Assembly (NCBI RefSeq): GCF_009823805.1
Contig: NZ_WUEK01000009.1
Coordinates: 124,001 to 188,000 of the forward strand
From: Nocardioides flavescens
GTDB lineage: Bacteria; Actinomycetota; Actinomycetes; Propionibacteriales; Nocardioidaceae
Reading direction: 5' to 3'
Length of the DNA stretch: 64,000 bases
The translations under genes and the position numbers were made by a program. Below, one piece after another: positions 51,068 through 59,168 of this stretch. Within the stretch, counting starts at the first letter, position 1. Every line of letters starts with the position of its first letter. Below the pieces are notes generated by a model. It was not told where the DNA came from. It did no database searches and worked only from the letters and a program-made list of their open reading frames with translations.

Positions 51068-51227
51068 GGGCGTGTCTCCTGAGTCTGCGTGGGAGCAGGC
51101 GTGGGGTCGCGCGGAGCTGGCAAGGCGGAGGAGCCCGCCGTGGCGGAGTCACGGCGGGCGACGACAACGCAGTCCAGGTCCGATGCGACGCCGCGCGGGC
51201 GACTACGAGGACTCAGGAGACACGCCC
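51068..51227. mobile_element. MITE-like element with 18-bp perfect terminal inverted repeats
   Basis: GGGCGTGTCTCCTGAGTC (51068-51085) is repeated exactly in inverse orientation at 51210-51227, bounding 160 bp with no credible coding frame. The size and perfect ends fit a non-autonomous transposable element. No clear target duplication is seen (left flank cta, right flank tgg). The right end lies inside the 3' end of the M20 gene and provides its stop codon. The left end is 5 bp from the candidate GlnR site of amtB. Confidence 0.7.
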
Positions 51228-52445
51228 TGGGCCCGCGCCGGGTCGAGCCGCGGCAGGGCCGGCCAGCTCGCGCAGCACGTCGACGAGCGCGTCGACGCCG
51301 GCCTCGCAGTCGTCCGCCTCGGCGTGCTCGGCGGGGGAGTGCGAGACGCCGGTGGGGTTGCGGACGAAGAGCATCGCGGTCGGCACGCCGTGGGTCGCGA
51401 GGACGCCGGCGTCGTGGCCCGCGCCCGTGCCGATGACCGGCACGCCGCCGAGCAGGGCGGCGAGTCGCGCGGCCAGGTCGGGGTCGAAACGGGTGTCGGC
51501 GGTGAACGACTCCGTCGTCGCGGCGACGCCGAGGCGCCGCTCGAGCTCGGGCACGAGCGCGCGGACGGCGTCCTCGTCGGGACCGCGGGCGTCGAGCCAC
51601 CCGGTGACCGACGACGGGATCGCGTTGACCCCGTTGGGCAGCACGGCGACCTTGCCGACGGTGGCCACGCACCCCGTCGCCTCGGCGACCTCTCGCGCGG
51701 CGAGGACCAGAGCGGCGAGGTCGAGCATCGGGTCGCGTCGGTCGACCAGCCGCGTCGTGCCGGCGTGGTTGGCCTCGCCCTCGAGGTCGAAGCGCCAGCG
51801 CCCGTGCGGCCAGATGGAGGAGCCCACGGCGACGGCGTGCGGTGTGTCGGCGAGGTGCCGGCCCTGTTCGACGTGGAGCTCGACGAACGTCGCCACCCGC
51901 GCGAGCGTCTCGTCGTCGCGACCCACCGCGGCCGGGTCGCGCCCGGCGGCCCGCAGGGCCTCGGCGGCGCTCACGCCGTCGGCGTCGCGCAGGCCGAGGG
52001 CGTGCTCGGCGCTCATCGCGCCGGTCAGCACCCGTGACCCGGCACAGGCCACGCCGAACCGGGCGCCCTCCTCGTCGACGAAGTTGGCCACCGCGACCGG
52101 TCGGGCGGGCTCGAACCCCTCCGCGCGCAGCCGCGCCACGGCGGCGAGCGACGACGCCACGCCGAGCGGGCCGTCGTACGCCCCGCCGTCGGGCACGGAG
52201 TCGAGGTGGGAGCCGGTGACCACGCCGGGCCCGTCGGCGTCGGGGTCGCCCCACCACGCCCACTGGTTGCCGACACGGTCCTCGGTGACCTCGAGACCCA
52301 GACCGCTCGCGCGGGCCGCGAACCACTCCCGCAGCACGTGGTCGGCCGCGGTCCAGGCGAACCGGCGGTAGCCGCCGGTCTGCGCGGAGCGGCCGACCCG
52401 GGCGATCTCGTCGAGCAGCGTGAGCGCACCCGGAGGTGCGCTCAC
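51213..52445 (-). CDS. M20 amidohydrolase (allantoate amidohydrolase / N-carbamoyl-amino-acid hydrolase type)
   Basis: 410 residues. Dinuclear-zinc peptidase fold: GSHLDSVPDGGAYDGPLGV (metal His and bridging Asp), FVDEEGARFG (Glu-Glu), FVELHVEQG, dimerisation-domain GEANHAGTTRLVDRRDP and the C-terminal VSHSPAEHA. Members remove ammonia or carbamoyl groups from ureido compounds. It is the last gene of the glnT-glx operon, starting in the stop of the FAD oxidase gene, consistent with nitrogen release. The final codons (GRVS and stop) lie in the terminal repeat of the MITE-like element, so the native C-terminus has been altered. Confidence 0.9.
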   Translation of the reverse strand: MSAPPGALTLLDEIARVGRSAQTGGYRRFAWTAADHVLREWFAARASGLGLEVTEDRVGNQWAWWGDPDADGPGVVTGSHLDSVPDGGAYDGPLGVASSLAAVARLRAEGFEPARPVAVANFVDEEGARFGVACAGSRVLTGAMSAEHALGLRDADGVSAAEALRAAGRDPAAVGRDDETLARVATFVELHVEQGRHLADTPHAVAVGSSIWPHGRWRFDLEGEANHAGTTRLVDRRDPMLDLAALVLAAREVAEATGCVATVGKVAVLPNGVNAIPSSVTGWLDARGPDEDAVRALVPELERRLGVAATTESFTADTRFDPDLAARLAALLGGVPVIGTGAGHDAGVLATHGVPTAMLFVRNPTGVSHSPAEHAEADDCEAGVDALVDVLRELAGPAAARPGAGPGRVS

Positions 52446-53638
52446 CTCATCTCGCCCGCACCGACGTAGGGGTGCGGGCTGGTGAGCAGGTCACCCTCGG
52501 CGAACCGCTCGAGCCGGAAGTCGGAGGCGGGCACGTCGGGGTCGCGGCTGTCACCCTCGAGCACCAGGTCGGCGACGAGCTCGCCCACGGCGGGGCTGAT
52601 CTTGAAGCCGTGGCCGGCGAACCCGGCGGCCACGACCAGCCCGTCGAGCGCCTCGACCGGGGCGATCACGGGGTTCCAGTCCGGGGCGACGTCGTAGACG
52701 CCGGCGTAGGTGTGGGTCACCGACGGGTCGGGGAAGCCGGGGAAGCGGTGGATCAGCTTCTCGGCGTACTTCTCCACGCTCGCGTCGCTGGCGATGTTGG
52801 AGTAGTGGTCGGGGTCGACCCACTTCGCCTCCCGCTCGCTGTGGTCGCTGTTGCCGACCAGGAAGTGGCCCGAGCCCTCGACCCGGCAGTACTGCAGGCT
52901 GACCAGGTCGGAGACCACCGGGAGGTCGCGCAGCGGCACGCCGGCGTCGACGATCAGCAGCTCGGAGCGGTAGCCCTTCATCGGCAGGTCGACGCCGACC
53001 TCGGCGAGCATCGCGCTGGCCCACCACCCGCTGGCGAGCACGACCAGGTCGGCCTCGAGGACCTCGCCCGAGGTGAGCTCGACCCCGGTCACGCGGTCCT
53101 CGCGGGTCAGCAGCCGGGCGACCGGCGTGTGCTGGCGGATGCGGGCACCGTGGTCGCGGGCAACCTGGCCGAAGTGGAAGGCGAGCTGCGAGGCGTCGGC
53201 GTAGCCGCCGCGACGCTCGTAGCCGACCGCGGCGACGTCGTCGACCTCCATCATCGGCCACATCGCGGCGAACTTGTCGACGTCGATCATCTCGGCCTCG
53301 ATGCCGAGCTCCTGGTGGGTGGCGATGTTGGCGCGCAGCGCGGCGTCGTTCTCGGGGCCGACGAGCACGCCGTAGCCGACCTGGCGGAAGCCGACCTCGT
53401 CGCCGAGCTCCTCGATCAGCGGCAGGCTGCGCCAGGCCATGGCGGCCAGCGACGGCACGCCGTAGTGCGCGCGCACGATGCCGCTCGACTTGCCGGTGCC
53501 GCCGCCGGCGAGCTGGGCGCGCTCGACGACGAGCACGTCGGTGAGCCCGCGCAGGGTCAGGGAGCGGGCGATGGCGAGCCCGATCAGGCCGCCGCCGACC
53601 ACGATCGCGGACCTGGGGGTGCCGCTGGGCGCGTTCAC
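52442..53638 (-). CDS. FAD-dependent amine oxidase, sarcosine oxidase beta-subunit-like
   Basis: 398 residues from GTG. DAO-type flavoprotein: N-terminal VVGGGLIGLAIARSLTLRG, then TGKSSGIVRAHYGVP (flavin-binding His region as in SoxB), and C-terminal AGVYDVAPDWNPVIAPVEALDGLVVAAGFAGHGFKISPAVGE. It oxidises a secondary or tertiary amine such as sarcosine or an N-methyl amino acid. Coupled by GTGA to the glxD-like gene, so it probably acts on the product of the glutamate-synthase-like complex or feeds amine nitrogen into it. Confidence 0.88.
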   Translation of the reverse strand: MNAPSGTPRSAIVVGGGLIGLAIARSLTLRGLTDVLVVERAQLAGGGTGKSSGIVRAHYGVPSLAAMAWRSLPLIEELGDEVGFRQVGYGVLVGPENDAALRANIATHQELGIEAEMIDVDKFAAMWPMMEVDDVAAVGYERRGGYADASQLAFHFGQVARDHGARIRQHTPVARLLTREDRVTGVELTSGEVLEADLVVLASGWWASAMLAEVGVDLPMKGYRSELLIVDAGVPLRDLPVVSDLVSLQYCRVEGSGHFLVGNSDHSEREAKWVDPDHYSNIASDASVEKYAEKLIHRFPGFPDPSVTHTYAGVYDVAPDWNPVIAPVEALDGLVVAAGFAGHGFKISPAVGELVADLVLEGDSRDPDVPASDFRLERFAEGDLLTSPHPYVGAGEMR

Positions 53639-54978
53639 GCGGTCACCCCCGGGATCCAGCTGGTGCCGGCGAGCGGCACACGGGCCATCGCGGCCGCCTC
53701 GAGGCTGACCGCGACCATGTCCTCGGGCTCGAGGTGGGTGACGTGGGCCTTGCCGCAGGCCCGCGCGATCGTCTGGGCCTCCATGGTCAGCACGCGCAGG
53801 TAGTTGGCGAGCAGCCGGCCGCCCTCGACCGGGTCGAGCGCCGCCTGCAGCTCCGGGTCCTGCGTGGTGATGCCGGCCGGGTCCTGGCCGTCCTGGAAGT
53901 CGTCGTAGCAGCCGGCGGCCGAGCCGAGGGCCTCGTACGCCGCCGCGTGGCGCGGGTGGTTGTCACCCAGCGCGATGAGCGCGGCGGTGCCCACGGCGAC
54001 GGCGTCCGCGCCGAGCGCCAGGCACTTCGCGACGTCGGCGCCGTTGCGGATGCCGCCTGAGACGATCAGCTGCACGCCGTCCGGCTTCTTGTGCACACCG
54101 AGCTCCTGCAGTGCCTGCACGGCCTGCGGGACGGCGGCCAGCGTCGGGATGCCGACGTGCTCGATGAACACCTCCTGGGTGGCGGCGGTGCCGCCCTGCA
54201 TGCCGTCGACGACCACGACGTCGGCGCCGGCGTGCACGGCCAGCTTGACGTCGTAGTAGACGCGCGAGGCGCCGACCTTGACGTAGATCGGCTTCTCCCA
54301 GTCGGTGATCTCGCGCAGCTCGGCGATCTTGATGGTGAGGTCGTCGGGTCCGGTCCAGTCGGGGTGGCGCGAGGCCGAGCGCTGGTCGATGCCGGCGGGC
54401 AGGTCGCGCATCCCGGCGACGCGCTCGGAGACCTTCTGGCCGAGCAGCATGCCGCCGCCGCCGGGCTTGGCGCCCTGGCCGAGGACGATCTCGATGGCGT
54501 CGGCGCGGCGCAGGTCGTCGGGGTCCATGCCGTAGCGGTTGGGGAGGTACTGGTAGACGAGCGTCTTGGAGTGCCCGCGCTCCTCGGGGGTCATGCCGCC
54601 GTCGCCTGTGGTGCTCGAGGTGCCGACGGCCGAGACCGCGCGACCGATCGCCTCCTTGGCGTTCGCCCCGAGCGCGCCGAAGCTCATGCCCGCGACGGTC
54701 ACCGGGATGTCGATGGTGACGGGGTACTTCGCGTGGCGGGCCCCGAGCACCACCTCGGTGCCGCAGCGCTCGCGGTAGCCCTCGAGGGGGTAGCGGCTCA
54801 TCGACGCGCCCAGGAACAGCAGGTCGTCGAAGTGGGGGAGCGCCCGCTTGGCGCCCCAGCCGCGGATGTCGTAGATGCCGGTCTCGGCGGCGCGCTGGAT
54901 GGCCGCGATCGTGGTGCGGTCGAAGGTGGCGGACTCGCGCAGCCCGCGCTGCGCCCGCTCTTCTGCGGAGAGGGTCAT
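53635..54978 (-). CDS. glxD: FMN-binding glutamate-synthase-domain protein (GlxD/MgsC type)
   Basis: 447 residues from ATG 54978. This is the FMN-binding domain of glutamate synthase as a separate protein: VAGMSFGALGANAKEAIGRA, TTGDGGMTPEERG, GQGAKPGGGGMLLGQKVS, VVDGMQGGTAATQEVF and IVSGGIRNGADVAKCLALGADAV. In the GlxBCD/MgsABC set this subunit carries out the amidotransfer-linked reduction or methylamine exchange to form N-methylglutamate or glutamate. It follows glxB and glxC in the same operon. Confidence 0.88.
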   Translation of the reverse strand: MTLSAEERAQRGLRESATFDRTTIAAIQRAAETGIYDIRGWGAKRALPHFDDLLFLGASMSRYPLEGYRERCGTEVVLGARHAKYPVTIDIPVTVAGMSFGALGANAKEAIGRAVSAVGTSSTTGDGGMTPEERGHSKTLVYQYLPNRYGMDPDDLRRADAIEIVLGQGAKPGGGGMLLGQKVSERVAGMRDLPAGIDQRSASRHPDWTGPDDLTIKIAELREITDWEKPIYVKVGASRVYYDVKLAVHAGADVVVVDGMQGGTAATQEVFIEHVGIPTLAAVPQAVQALQELGVHKKPDGVQLIVSGGIRNGADVAKCLALGADAVAVGTAALIALGDNHPRHAAAYEALGSAAGCYDDFQDGQDPAGITTQDPELQAALDPVEGGRLLANYLRVLTMEAQTIARACGKAHVTHLEPEDMVAVSLEAAAMARVPLAGTSWIPGVTA

Positions 54979-54989
54979 GTCGTGGCGCC

Positions 54990-55661
54990 TCAGTACTCGT
55001 TGTCGTGGGTGAAGTGGTAGAGCGTGCGCGCCGAGCCGTAGCGGCGGTACGCCGTGAGGTCGTCGTCCTCGTGGCCGGCGGCCTTGAGCAGGCCGGCGAG
55101 CTCCTCGAGGTGCTCCTCGCGCATCTCCTTCTCGACGCAGTCCGCGCCGAGCGAGCGGGCGGTGCCGCGCAGGTAGATGCGGGCCTCGTAGATCGAGTCG
55201 CCGAGCGCCTCGCCCGCGTCGCCGCGGATCACGAGCCGGCCCCGCTGGGCCATGAAGGCGCTCATGTGGCCGACCGAGCCGCCGATCACGATGTCGATGC
55301 CCTTCATCGAGATGCCGCACCGTGCCGCGGCGTCGCCGTCGACGATCAGCATCCCGCCCCGCCCGGTCGCGCCGGCCGACTGCGAGGCGCTGCCGGTGAC
55401 GTGGACGGTGCCGCTCATCATGTTCTCGGCGACCCCCGTGCCGGCGTTGCCGTGCACCGTGATCTCGGCCTGCTGGTTCATCCCGGCCGCGTAGTAGCCG
55501 ACGTGGCCCTCGATCGTGATCTTCACCGGGGCGTCGACGCCGACGGCGACGTTGTGCGCGCCGGCGGGGCGGGTGATCACGTGCGCGCCGGACAGGCCCT
55601 CGGCGTGCAGTGCGGTGTTGACCTCGCGCAGCGGGGTCGTGCTCAGGTCGTAGGTGGTCAT
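54990..55661 (-). CDS. glxC: GXGXG-motif glutamate-synthase C-terminal-domain protein (GlxC/MgsB type)
   Basis: 223 residues from ATG 55661. A right-handed beta-helix built on G-x-x-G-x-x-x-G repeats (GHVGYYAAGMN, VHGNAGTGVAENMMSG, GSASQSAGATGRGGMLIVDG, GGSVGHMSAF, RGDAGEALGDSI), the C-terminal domain of the large glutamate synthase subunit standing alone. It overlaps glxB by 4 bp. Structural subunit of the same complex. Confidence 0.88.
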   Translation of the reverse strand: MTTYDLSTTPLREVNTALHAEGLSGAHVITRPAGAHNVAVGVDAPVKITIEGHVGYYAAGMNQQAEITVHGNAGTGVAENMMSGTVHVTGSASQSAGATGRGGMLIVDGDAAARCGISMKGIDIVIGGSVGHMSAFMAQRGRLVIRGDAGEALGDSIYEARIYLRGTARSLGADCVEKEMREEHLEELAGLLKAAGHEDDDLTAYRRYGSARTLYHFTHDNEY

Positions 55662-56581
55662 GCGAGGGCCGCCTCTCGGGTCGTCTCTCGGGTCCAGGCG
55701 TAGACGGTCTCGGGCTCGGGCTCCCAGATGCGGGCGTTCTCGACCCCGGGCAGGTGGGCCAGCGCGCGGTACTCCGAGGCCATCGCCACCCAGGCGTCGG
55801 TCTCGGCGATGACCGCCGGCTTGCAGGCGATCGCGTCGCGCACGACGGCGAAGGAGTCGCGGTTCGAGACCAGCAGCGTGTAGAAGCCGTCGAAGGTGCG
55901 GGTCACGTCGGTGAGCGCCTCCTCGACGTCCGCCCCGGCGGCGAGCCGGTCGGCGACGAAGCGGGCGGCGACCTCGGTGTCGTTCTCGGAGTCGAAGGCC
56001 ACCCCCGCGGCGCGCAGCTCGCGGCGGATCGTGGCGTGGTTGGAGAAGGAGCCGTTGTGGACCATGCACTGGTCCGGGCCCACGGCGTAGGGGTGGGCGC
56101 CGGCGGGGGTCACCGCAGACTCGGTGGCCATCCGGGTGTGGCCCACGCCCTGCCAGCCCTGCGCCCCGGCCAGGCCCCAGCGGGCGGCGAGGTCGGTGGG
56201 CGTGCCGACGCCCTTGAGCACCGCCAGGTCGACGCCGAAGCCGCCGACCAGCACGTGGGGGTACGCCGAGCGCGCGGCGGCCAGCAGCACCTCCGGGTCG
56301 GCCTCCGCGCTGAGCAGGTAGGTCACGTCGCGCACGAGCACCGCGACCGGCGTGCCGAGCGTGGCGCTCAGGGTGGCGGCGACCTCCTCGGGCGAGGCGT
56401 CGGGCTCGACGAGCGAGACCGTGCTGTGCCCGGGCGGCGACCACGTCGGGTCGCCGTACACCGCGATGCCGGCGGAGTCGGCGCCCCGGTCCTGCATCTC
56501 GCACAGCATCCCGGCGAGCAGCTCGCCGAGGTGGGGGTGGAGCTCGGGGCTGCGCAGGTGCAGCCCGACGATTCCGCACAT
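55658..56581 (-). CDS. glxB: Class II glutamine amidotransferase subunit (GlxB/MgsA type)
   Basis: 307 residues. MCGIVGLHL exposes Cys2 as the N-terminal nucleophile after Met removal, followed by QDRGADSAGIAVYGD, GVGHTRMATESAVTPAGAHPY and HNGSFSNHATIRREL, the purF-type amidotransferase fold. It hydrolyses glutamine to feed ammonia to GlxC/GlxD. It lies 35 bp after the glutamine-synthetase-like gene in one operon. Confidence 0.9.
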   Translation of the reverse strand: MCGIVGLHLRSPELHPHLGELLAGMLCEMQDRGADSAGIAVYGDPTWSPPGHSTVSLVEPDASPEEVAATLSATLGTPVAVLVRDVTYLLSAEADPEVLLAAARSAYPHVLVGGFGVDLAVLKGVGTPTDLAARWGLAGAQGWQGVGHTRMATESAVTPAGAHPYAVGPDQCMVHNGSFSNHATIRRELRAAGVAFDSENDTEVAARFVADRLAAGADVEEALTDVTRTFDGFYTLLVSNRDSFAVVRDAIACKPAVIAETDAWVAMASEYRALAHLPGVENARIWEPEPETVYAWTRETTREAALA

Positions 56582-56616
56582 GGTGTCTGTCTCTCTCGGG
56601 TCGTGTGGGTCGTGGG

Positions 56617-57909
56617 TCAGAAGGCGGTGAGGTAGCGCTCGGTCTCCCAGGGGGAGACGGAGCTGTGCCAGTCGAAGAACTCCTGGCGCTTGAGGCCGGC
56701 GAAGTACTCCGCGACCCCGCTGCCGGCCGCGTCGAGCGCGCCGATGAGCACCTTGTCCTCCTCGAGCGCCTCGACGGCGTGGAGCAGCGTCAGCGGCAGC
56801 GCCCCTGCGGGGCCGCTGCCGAGGGGGCCGGGGTCAGCGCCACGCTCGACGCCGTCGAGCCCGGCCGCGAGCAGTCCGGCGATCGCGAGGTAGGGGTTCG
56901 CGGAGCCGTCGCCGCCGCGCACCTCGATGCGGGTGCTGTCGGGGATGCGGATGTAGTGCGTGCGGTCGTTGCCGCCGTACGTCGGCGTGCGGGGCGCCCA
57001 GGTCGCGCCGCTCGCGCTGGAGGCGGTGACGCCGGTGCGCTTGTAGGAGTTGACCGTCGGCGCGATGACCGACTGCAGCGCGCAGGCGTGGTCGAGGATG
57101 CCCGCGACGAAGGACTTGGCCAGCGGCGAGACGTCGCCGTCCTCGCCGACGAAGACCTTGTCCTCGCCCTGGGTGAGCGACATGTGCAGGTGCAGCCCCG
57201 AGCCGGTGCGGTCGGTGAACGGCTTGGGCATGAAGGTCGCGACCATGTCGCGCTCGGCCGCCATCACCGAGAGCAGGTAGCGCAGCGTGATGACGCGGTC
57301 GGCGGTGGTGAGGGCGTCGGCGTACTCGAAGTTCTGCTCGAACTGACCGTTGCCGTCCTCGTGGTCGTTGGCGTAGTTGCCCCAGCCGAGGCTGTTCATC
57401 GCCGTGCTGATCGAGGTGAGGTGGTCGTACATCCGGAAGACACCGCGAGCGTCGTAGCAGGGCTGCGCGGCGGTGTCGTGCGGGTCGGCGGTGACGAGGC
57501 GGCCCTCGGCGTCGCGGCGGAGCAGGAAGTACTCGACCTCGGCGCCCACCCAGGTGTCGAAGCCGTGCTCGGCGGCCCTCTCCAGCGCGGCCTTGAGGAT
57601 GACGCGCGGGGCGAACGGCCAGGGCTTGCCCTCGACGTGCGGGTCGCAGTGGACGAGCGCGAGCCCTTCCTTGACGAACGGGATCGGCGTGAACGACGCG
57701 ACGTCGGGCATCGCCATGATGTCGGGGTCCTTGGGCTGCTGGCCCATCGCGCCCACGGCGTAGCCGGCGAAGCCGACGCCCTCGGAGGCCAGCTGCTCCA
57801 CCGCCTCGACCGGCACCAGCTTGGCACAGGGCTTGCCGTTGAGATCCACGAACAGGGCGAGGATGAACTTCGTCCCCGAGGCCTGGGCCAGTTCGGCGAG
57901 TGGTGACAT
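56617..57909 (-). CDS. glnT: Type III glutamine synthetase-like ligase (GlnT / gamma-glutamylamide synthetase)
   Basis: 430 residues from ATG 57909 (GGAAGAG upstream); a GTG 10 codons earlier lies inside the promoter palindrome and is less likely. Beta-grasp domain then catalytic domain: GAEVEYFLLRR, NDHEDGNGQFEQNFEY, FMPKPFTDRTGSGLHLHMSL, NSYKRTGV and RIEVRGGDGSANPYLAIAGLLAAGL. These GlnT-type enzymes join glutamate with ammonia or an amine (gamma-glutamylmethylamide in methylamine users). Followed by glxBCD, matching rhizobial glnT-glx and the N-methylglutamate pathway layout. Confidence 0.88.
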   Translation of the reverse strand: MSPLAELAQASGTKFILALFVDLNGKPCAKLVPVEAVEQLASEGVGFAGYAVGAMGQQPKDPDIMAMPDVASFTPIPFVKEGLALVHCDPHVEGKPWPFAPRVILKAALERAAEHGFDTWVGAEVEYFLLRRDAEGRLVTADPHDTAAQPCYDARGVFRMYDHLTSISTAMNSLGWGNYANDHEDGNGQFEQNFEYADALTTADRVITLRYLLSVMAAERDMVATFMPKPFTDRTGSGLHLHMSLTQGEDKVFVGEDGDVSPLAKSFVAGILDHACALQSVIAPTVNSYKRTGVTASSASGATWAPRTPTYGGNDRTHYIRIPDSTRIEVRGGDGSANPYLAIAGLLAAGLDGVERGADPGPLGSGPAGALPLTLLHAVEALEEDKVLIGALDAAGSGVAEYFAGLKRQEFFDWHSSVSPWETERYLTAF

Positions 57910-57930
57910 CTGCTCTTCCAATCCACTGTC

Positions 57931-57960
57931 GGTGTTCACTGTCTCCGCTCAGTGAACACC
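57931..57960. promoter_or_regulatory. Perfect 11-bp palindromic operator at the glnT operon start
   Basis: GGTGTTCACTG (57931-57941), 8-bp spacer and CAGTGAACACC (57950-57960) form a perfect inverted repeat 22 bp before the likely glnT start. Size and symmetry suggest a dimeric repressor or activator (for example GntR or TetR type), but no regulator gene is adjacent. The GTG at 57939 falls inside the left arm, which argues for translation from ATG 57909. Confidence 0.7.
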
Positions 57961-58022
57961 GGGATTGTTGCAGACGCATGACGCCACCGTCAGAGGGGTG
58001 TTGCGGCGGACGAGCCGTCACC

Positions 58023-58206
58023 GGTGGTCGAGGAAGGACGACGTCCTGTCTCGGAACCACTGTCGTGGTGAGGGTGGTTTCGAGACGGTCGCCAGCGCGA
58101 CCTCCTCAACCACCGCCATCGACGGTCGCCAGCGCGACCTCCTCGCCACCGGCGTGATCGAGCCGCCGCCGGTGGTTGAGGAAGGACGAAGTCGTGTCTC
58201 GAAACC
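58023..58206. repeat. Cluster of four REP-like palindromic repeats
   Basis: Related units at 58023-58058, 58073-58114, 58121-58150 and 58171-58206. Each reads GGTGGTTGAGGA...TCTCGAAACC or its inverse. The second unit is bounded by GGTGGTT and AACCACC, and the third repeats 24 bases of the second exactly. Alternating orientation allows long hairpins. They fill the gap between the glnT promoter and the convergent end of the SIS gene, and there is no gene here. They look like dispersed intergenic repeats of the genome. Confidence 0.75.
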
Positions 58207-58226
58207 GCTCTCGCGGTCGGGGCAGG

Positions 58227-59168
58227 TCAGCCCTGGGCCACCCACGCCCGGGCGGCGACGAGCTCGCAGACGAGCGTCTCGGTGAGCAGGCGGACGTCGT
58301 CGTCCTCGTCGTGGGGGTAGCGCAGCTCCTGGGTGGCGCCGGGGACGGTGCCGCCGAGGGCGACGACGGTGCTGCCGCGCTGGGTGGTCCAGTCGATCAG
58401 CTGGGGCTCCCAGGGCGAGCCCGCGAGCAGGAGCATGCGGTAGTCGGTGGTCTTGGTGAGGTAGACGTCGACGTGGCTCCAGTCGCCGGTCTCGCAGCCG
58501 ACGGCGGGCAGGCGGGGGCCCTCGCGCAGCATCAGGGTCGACTGCTGTGCCGACGACAGGCGTCGGGCGGGAGCGACGACGTGGGTGCCGCTCGGGCCGA
58601 GCAGCAGCTCGTCGAGGCGGGGCCGCCAGGTGCCCTCGGTGTCGAGGAGGTGCTCGGAGGCAGCAGCCACCTCGGCGAGCGGTACGGCGCGGCCGCCGGT
58701 CAGGTGCCGCTCGAGCTCGAGCAGCAGAGCGAGCGTGTGCTGGAACGACCGGCAGGCGACCCCGCCGCGCTCCTCGCCGGCCTCCATCCAGACGGTGCGC
58801 TCGGCGAGCCCGGTCAGCGCTCCCTCGCGGTTGGCGACGGCCACGACCGACGTCGCACCGGCCCCACGGATGCGCTCGACCGCGTCGAGGGTCTCGGCGG
58901 AGCCGGCCGAGGCCGACACGGCCAGCACCAGGTCGTCGGGGCGGGGCCGGGGGAGCAGGTCGCTGCTGGCGAGCTCCGCGACCGCGTCGAGACCGGCGGT
59001 GCGCAGCCGCGCGGCGGCGACGGCGTTGGCGTAGTGCGACGACCCCATCCCGAGCAGCACGATCCGCCCGGGCGGCCGCTCGAGCCACTCCCAGGAGCCC
59101 TCGACGCTCAGGGCGCGCAGGTGGTCGGGTTTGGCCTGCAGGTCGCGCAGGAACTCCTCGGGCTTCAC
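58227..59168 (-). CDS. SIS-domain sugar-phosphate isomerase/deaminase-like protein
   Basis: 313 residues from GTG. Two SIS subdomains as in the C-terminal half of GlmS: first GMGSSHYANAVAAARLRTAG with LAVSASAGSAETLDAVERI (about 30-165), second at about 180-310 with VDVYLTKTTDYRMLLLAG. This architecture interconverts or deaminates hexosamine and ketosamine phosphates (GlmS isomerase, AgaS, FrlB). Last gene of an overlapping operon with a glucosamine-kinase-like protein, which fits phosphorylation followed by isomerisation or deamination of an amino sugar. Confidence 0.85.
   Translation of the reverse strand: MKPEEFLRDLQAKPDHLRALSVEGSWEWLERPPGRIVLLGMGSSHYANAVAAARLRTAGLDAVAELASSDLLPRPRPDDLVLAVSASAGSAETLDAVERIRGAGATSVVAVANREGALTGLAERTVWMEAGEERGGVACRSFQHTLALLLELERHLTGGRAVPLAEVAAASEHLLDTEGTWRPRLDELLLGPSGTHVVAPARRLSSAQQSTLMLREGPRLPAVGCETGDWSHVDVYLTKTTDYRMLLLAGSPWEPQLIDWTTQRGSTVVALGGTVPGATQELRYPHDEDDDVRLLTETLVCELVAARAWVAQG

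Noticed and set aside
57910..57939. GTG at 57939 as the glnT start
   Set aside because: It lies inside the left arm of the promoter palindrome, whereas ATG 57909 has GGAAGAG in front of it.
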